Made by a program: the position numbers and the translations under genes. DNA of 64,000 bases from Leptospira ryugenii (lineage in GTDB: Bacteria > Spirochaetota > Leptospiria > Leptospirales > Leptospiraceae), in assembly GCF_003114855.1 (NCBI RefSeq), contig NZ_BFBB01000003.1, positions 623,077-687,076 on the forward strand, written 5' to 3'. Shown in pieces: positions 61,125 to 64,000 of this stretch; the first letter of the stretch is position 1, and each line of letters begins with the position of its first letter. Below the pieces are notes generated by a model, which was not told the origin of the DNA, ran no database searches, and saw only the letters and a program-made list of their open reading frames with translations.

Positions 61125-64000
61125 CGGCTGTTTCCCATATCACAACATCTGGTAAAATCTGTTTCTGTGATTCGAGAAAGTCTTGTACTTTCTTTCGATC
61201 AAGTAAGGTTGGGTCATAATCCATTCGGAACTCATACGAAGCTAGTTTGGCCGCCAGTTTCGTAACGATTTCATTCTTCAAAAGATTTTGCCATTCCAAG
61301 GAACCAAATTTTTCAAAGTATTCGTAAAATTGATATTGGTCTTTGAAAGTGGGGAGTTTGGCCGCATCTATCTTAGATTTTGGCAAAGACACCGAGGCAC
61401 CGGCCTCTTCGTTACCTTTTGTTCGTTGGATTACGGATTCAATCTCTTGGATAAGGAATTGCCTTACTCTTTCGTCACCTTTGAAGATGAAATCTCGAAG
61501 CTCTTCCATATTTGAAAATTCAGGCTTTTTCAAGAAAGTATTGATATACTCTTCTTTACTGACTTGTTTTTCTTTAGCGCGTTGGTCTGTTTCATCACCG
61601 TCTAAGATGTCAGCAATCAAGTTTGCGATTTCTTTTCTAAAACCAATTTTGCCCGATTTTGTCTTGGATAAAAAAGCAAAAGTATGGATTGCCTGAAGCA
61701 AAGTCTTTGGACTCATCTTGGCTATGCCACCATCATTCGTAATCAATGTCTCGATCGCTAAGATATTTCCCTTGTAAGCTTCTTTGGCATGTATTTCTTT
61801 CATACGCACTTCGAGACCTTTGTCGTAGGCAAAACCCGCCTCAGTTTGCACTAAGAGGCCATAGTTTACAAGACCATTCCACAACCTAGCAGGATTTATA
61901 TAGTTCAATGCTCTCATGGGGTCTGGGAAGTACTTCGCGTCTTCTGAAGGATGGTTAAAACAATGGAGTGGGTGCGATTTCTCCGCCATTAATTCATGAT
62001 AATCTCTTACAGAAGCAGTCAGACTGGAAATTTTATAAATGGGGAAACCAAGTAAAATACCAATCGAAATCATCTCATATGGTTTACAAACTGTACTTGC
62101 TTCAAATGTTTCTACACTGATATCTGGGCTTGTATTTGCTCGTTTGGAATAATGGTCCATTCGTGAAGGAAGGTCATTTTTTTGTTCCAAGTCCTCTCCC
62201 TCTTCATAGGCATTCAAAGGAAAGTTTGTAACTGTTCGATAGTATTCCATGGCTTCCGTACCAGAAGCATTTACTTTGATATAGGGCCTAGAATAAGAAT
62301 CCAATTTTTCCAATAATTTTTTAAGTGGTATTTTTTTCTCTTCGAGAACTTGTTTGATCGATATAGTTTCAAAACTTATACCAGCTAACTTTGTATAGAT
62401 AATTTGAAATAATTTGGAACGTATACTCTCAATTTCGATTTTTAGCTGAGTGGATTCAGAAACCTCTAACTTGTCCTCCGCACTCTCCATTTCTTTGGCA
62501 AGTGCCGCTTTTACCTCATCTCCCGAAAGTTTGAGTAAATGAGGATAAGCATGCTCAATCATGGATTTGATTTCATCTGGTTTTTTTTCCAGAATTTTTA
62601 AACCTTTGATGGCAATCAAATGGGTAGTTAATAATTGCATCGCATTATCTTCGCGGTCCATCTGTAAAAAATTTACTTCCGAGGAAAGGTCTTCAATGGA
62701 AAGTCTGGAATAAAAGTATTTCTTTAAAAACTGGTCTATCTCATCTGGATTGATCAAATAGAAGAAAAGTGGATTTTTCTTTTCTAGCAGTTCAAATTTT
62801 CCTTCTTTGATTTCATTTTCGAGATCCTTTTTCAATTCTAAAAGTTTCTCTTTTAAGAGAACTATTTCCTTGTTTTTGATTTCAAAAAGATTTGCCTTTA
62901 AGTCACGGATAAAATTCTCCGAGGCTGTGAGCATGGACTCAAATACCAACTGACGGTAGTTAAATGATTGCATATTTAAAAATTGCTGGAAGAGCTCAGG
63001 TTTTTCAGGACCATTTTTCTCAGCAGCTTCAATGCATTTTGCAAAATCCTCGGTGGAGTAACGGGAAAGCGCCACTTTCTCTTTGTAGTATTTGTTTTGG
63101 TAGATCTCTAGTCTTTCTAATATTAGATTTATAGCTGTTTCAGCAAAGAGATACCCCTTCATAGGGTCAGCAAGGTACTTGTGAATTTCTGAAATCAGAA
63201 TGCTCTTAAGTTTATCGGTCTCAAGTTGTGCTCGTTTGCTTATTCTAGAAAGAAAATTGTTCTTAATTTTTTCTTGCTCTTCAGGACCATAATCCTTAAC
63301 AAGTATCTCCATAAGGCTCACTGCACCACGGAAGTCTTTCTTTTCAAGGAGACCTTTCATCCGTGTTCCATAAGATTTAAATTCAACATCCAAATCCAAT
63401 TCATAGTCTGGATAGAGTCTCTCAAAGAATGACAAACAGTTCAGCCTTAGTGCACGCACCAAACCTCGATTGAGATCACCTAAAGTTTCTAGTAAGAGTT
63501 TTGAGCTCACTTCTTTTAGAAAATTTTCAATCACCTTTACAGCTGTTATTTTATATCCTAATTCCGCCATTTTATCAACAGGATATACAACACGCGAAAT
63601 ACCGAACGAATTGTAACAGGCTTTCCTTTTGGAAGTCTGGTCTTTGGGGAGATAAATGCTAACACGTGTTGAATCATTCACCATCCGTTCCTCTATGGCA
63701 CCACCTACTGTAGAGGCTACAAATGTCGAAATAAATTGACCCGTCAACTCTTGGACTTGGTCACGACCTTGGAGAGAATTGGAGGCCATGTTTTCAATAT
63801 CCAACAAATATAGCATACCATTGTCAAAGAGTTGGTCATTCACAACAACCTCTCGGCCACCTGGATAGGTTGCACGGAATGCGTTCCCACTCATAAAATA
63901 ATCTATTTCTTTTAGAGCGGCATACGCATTTGCTCTCGCATTTCGATTGTAGACTACTTTCTGAAAAGCTGCTGGTAAAACGAGAATGCCATAGATTCTA
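61102..64000 (-). CDS. Tubulin-like-domain protein, N-terminus outside window
   Basis: The frame is open from the window edge (966 codons visible), well upstream of the first ATG at 63894. The visible start N-A-R-A-N-A-Y-A-A-L-K-E-I-D-Y-F-M, then VNDQLFDNGMLYLLDIEN, matches the middle of the bacterial tubulin-like family (Tubulin_2), whose GGTG nucleotide loop would lie outside the window. The rest is long, helical and charged with coiled-coil stretches (~360-420). No membrane segment. It overlaps the small cysteine-rich gene. Confidence 0.6.
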   Translation of the reverse strand, partial: RIYGILVLPAAFQKVVYNRNARANAYAALKEIDYFMSGNAFRATYPGGREVVVNDQLFDNGMLYLLDIENMASNSLQGRDQVQELTGQFISTFVASTVGGAIEERMVNDSTRVSIYLPKDQTSKRKACYNSFGISRVVYPVDKMAELGYKITAVKVIENFLKEVSSKLLLETLGDLNRGLVRALRLNCLSFFERLYPDYELDLDVEFKSYGTRMKGLLEKKDFRGAVSLMEILVKDYGPEEQEKIKNNFLSRISKRAQLETDKLKSILISEIHKYLADPMKGYLFAETAINLILERLEIYQNKYYKEKVALSRYSTEDFAKCIEAAEKNGPEKPELFQQFLNMQSFNYRQLVFESMLTASENFIRDLKANLFEIKNKEIVLLKEKLLELKKDLENEIKEGKFELLEKKNPLFFYLINPDEIDQFLKKYFYSRLSIEDLSSEVNFLQMDREDNAMQLLTTHLIAIKGLKILEKKPDEIKSMIEHAYPHLLKLSGDEVKAALAKEMESAEDKLEVSESTQLKIEIESIRSKLFQIIYTKLAGISFETISIKQVLEEKKIPLKKLLEKLDSYSRPYIKVNASGTEAMEYYRTVTNFPLNAYEEGEDLEQKNDLPSRMDHYSKRANTSPDISVETFEASTVCKPYEMISIGILLGFPIYKISSLTASVRDYHELMAEKSHPLHCFNHPSEDAKYFPDPMRALNYINPARLWNGLVNYGLLVQTEAGFAYDKGLEVRMKEIHAKEAYKGNILAIETLITNDGGIAKMSPKTLLQAIHTFAFLSKTKSGKIGFRKEIANLIADILDGDETDQRAKEKQVSKEEYINTFLKKPEFSNMEELRDFIFKGDERVRQFLIQEIESVIQRTKGNEEAGASVSLPKSKIDAAKLPTFKDQYQFYEYFEKFGSLEWQNLLKNEIVTKLAAKLASYEFRMDYDPTLLDRKKVQDFLESQKQILPDVVIWETAVENKIIK

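Overview
The window looks like chromosome from a spirochaete of the genus Leptospira. Supporting signs are a lone 5S rRNA gene with no 16S or 23S beside it, a VKOR-DsbA fusion protein, a DUF1577-type PilZ-like protein, a WG-repeat protein, a FecR/adenylate-cyclase group, many SpoIIE phosphatases and lipoproteins with relaxed lipoboxes. Composition is moderately AT-rich by eye (not counted). There are no phage genes, insertion sequences, CRISPR arrays or tRNAs that I could see. Genus assignment is inference from family content.

Layout. 1-1.7 kb: end of a lipoprotein gene, then a 5S rRNA gene on the minus strand with two extra copies of its 3' tail plus terminator. 1.7-9.1 kb: effector-binding-domain protein, PrsW-like protease, TonB-like membrane protein, glycyl-tRNA synthetase, an acetyltransferase with no ordinary start codon, and an XPB-like domain protein. 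9.1-13.8 kb: UbiB-like kinase, feoA, feoB and a NeuB-family synthase. 13.8-17 kb: hisB-hisH-hisA followed by the VKOR-DsbA fusion. 17-27.6 kb: rhomboid protease, FNR-like regulator, enoyl-CoA hydratase, PilZ-like protein, bioF, separate coaC and coaB, CorC-type protein. 27.7-36.7 kb: TPR/CHAT-like protein, Uup-type ABC-F, beta-propeller lipoprotein, MASE1-SpoIIE phosphatase.

36.7-43.8 kb is one minus-strand block: class III cyclase, FecR-domain protein with many Ig/FN3-like repeats, and two paralogous proteins with LPGWGH membrane modules. 43.9-46.8 kb: TPR protein, CapA-like lipoprotein, and a TetR-DUF962-DUF1289 operon.

47.1-52 kb is the most interesting part. A TetR regulator, a double-hotdog thioesterase, a small membrane protein frame broken at a T8 run, a GMC oxidoreductase with a Tat-type partner, and an outer-membrane-barrel protein lie behind three promoters. 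Each promoter carries the same palindrome (core TACGCGTA) in or against its -35/-10 spacer. Two of these promoters, and that of the other TetR gene, place the -10 hexamer exactly 6 bases before the ATG, which suggests leaderless mRNAs.

52-64 kb: MAPEG and SnoaL-like proteins, a PAS-SpoIIE phosphatase / histidine kinase / response regulator operon, mntP, ilvC, a thiolase, a strong bidirectional terminator, three small secreted or lipid-anchored proteins and the C-terminal part of a tubulin-like-domain protein that runs off the window.
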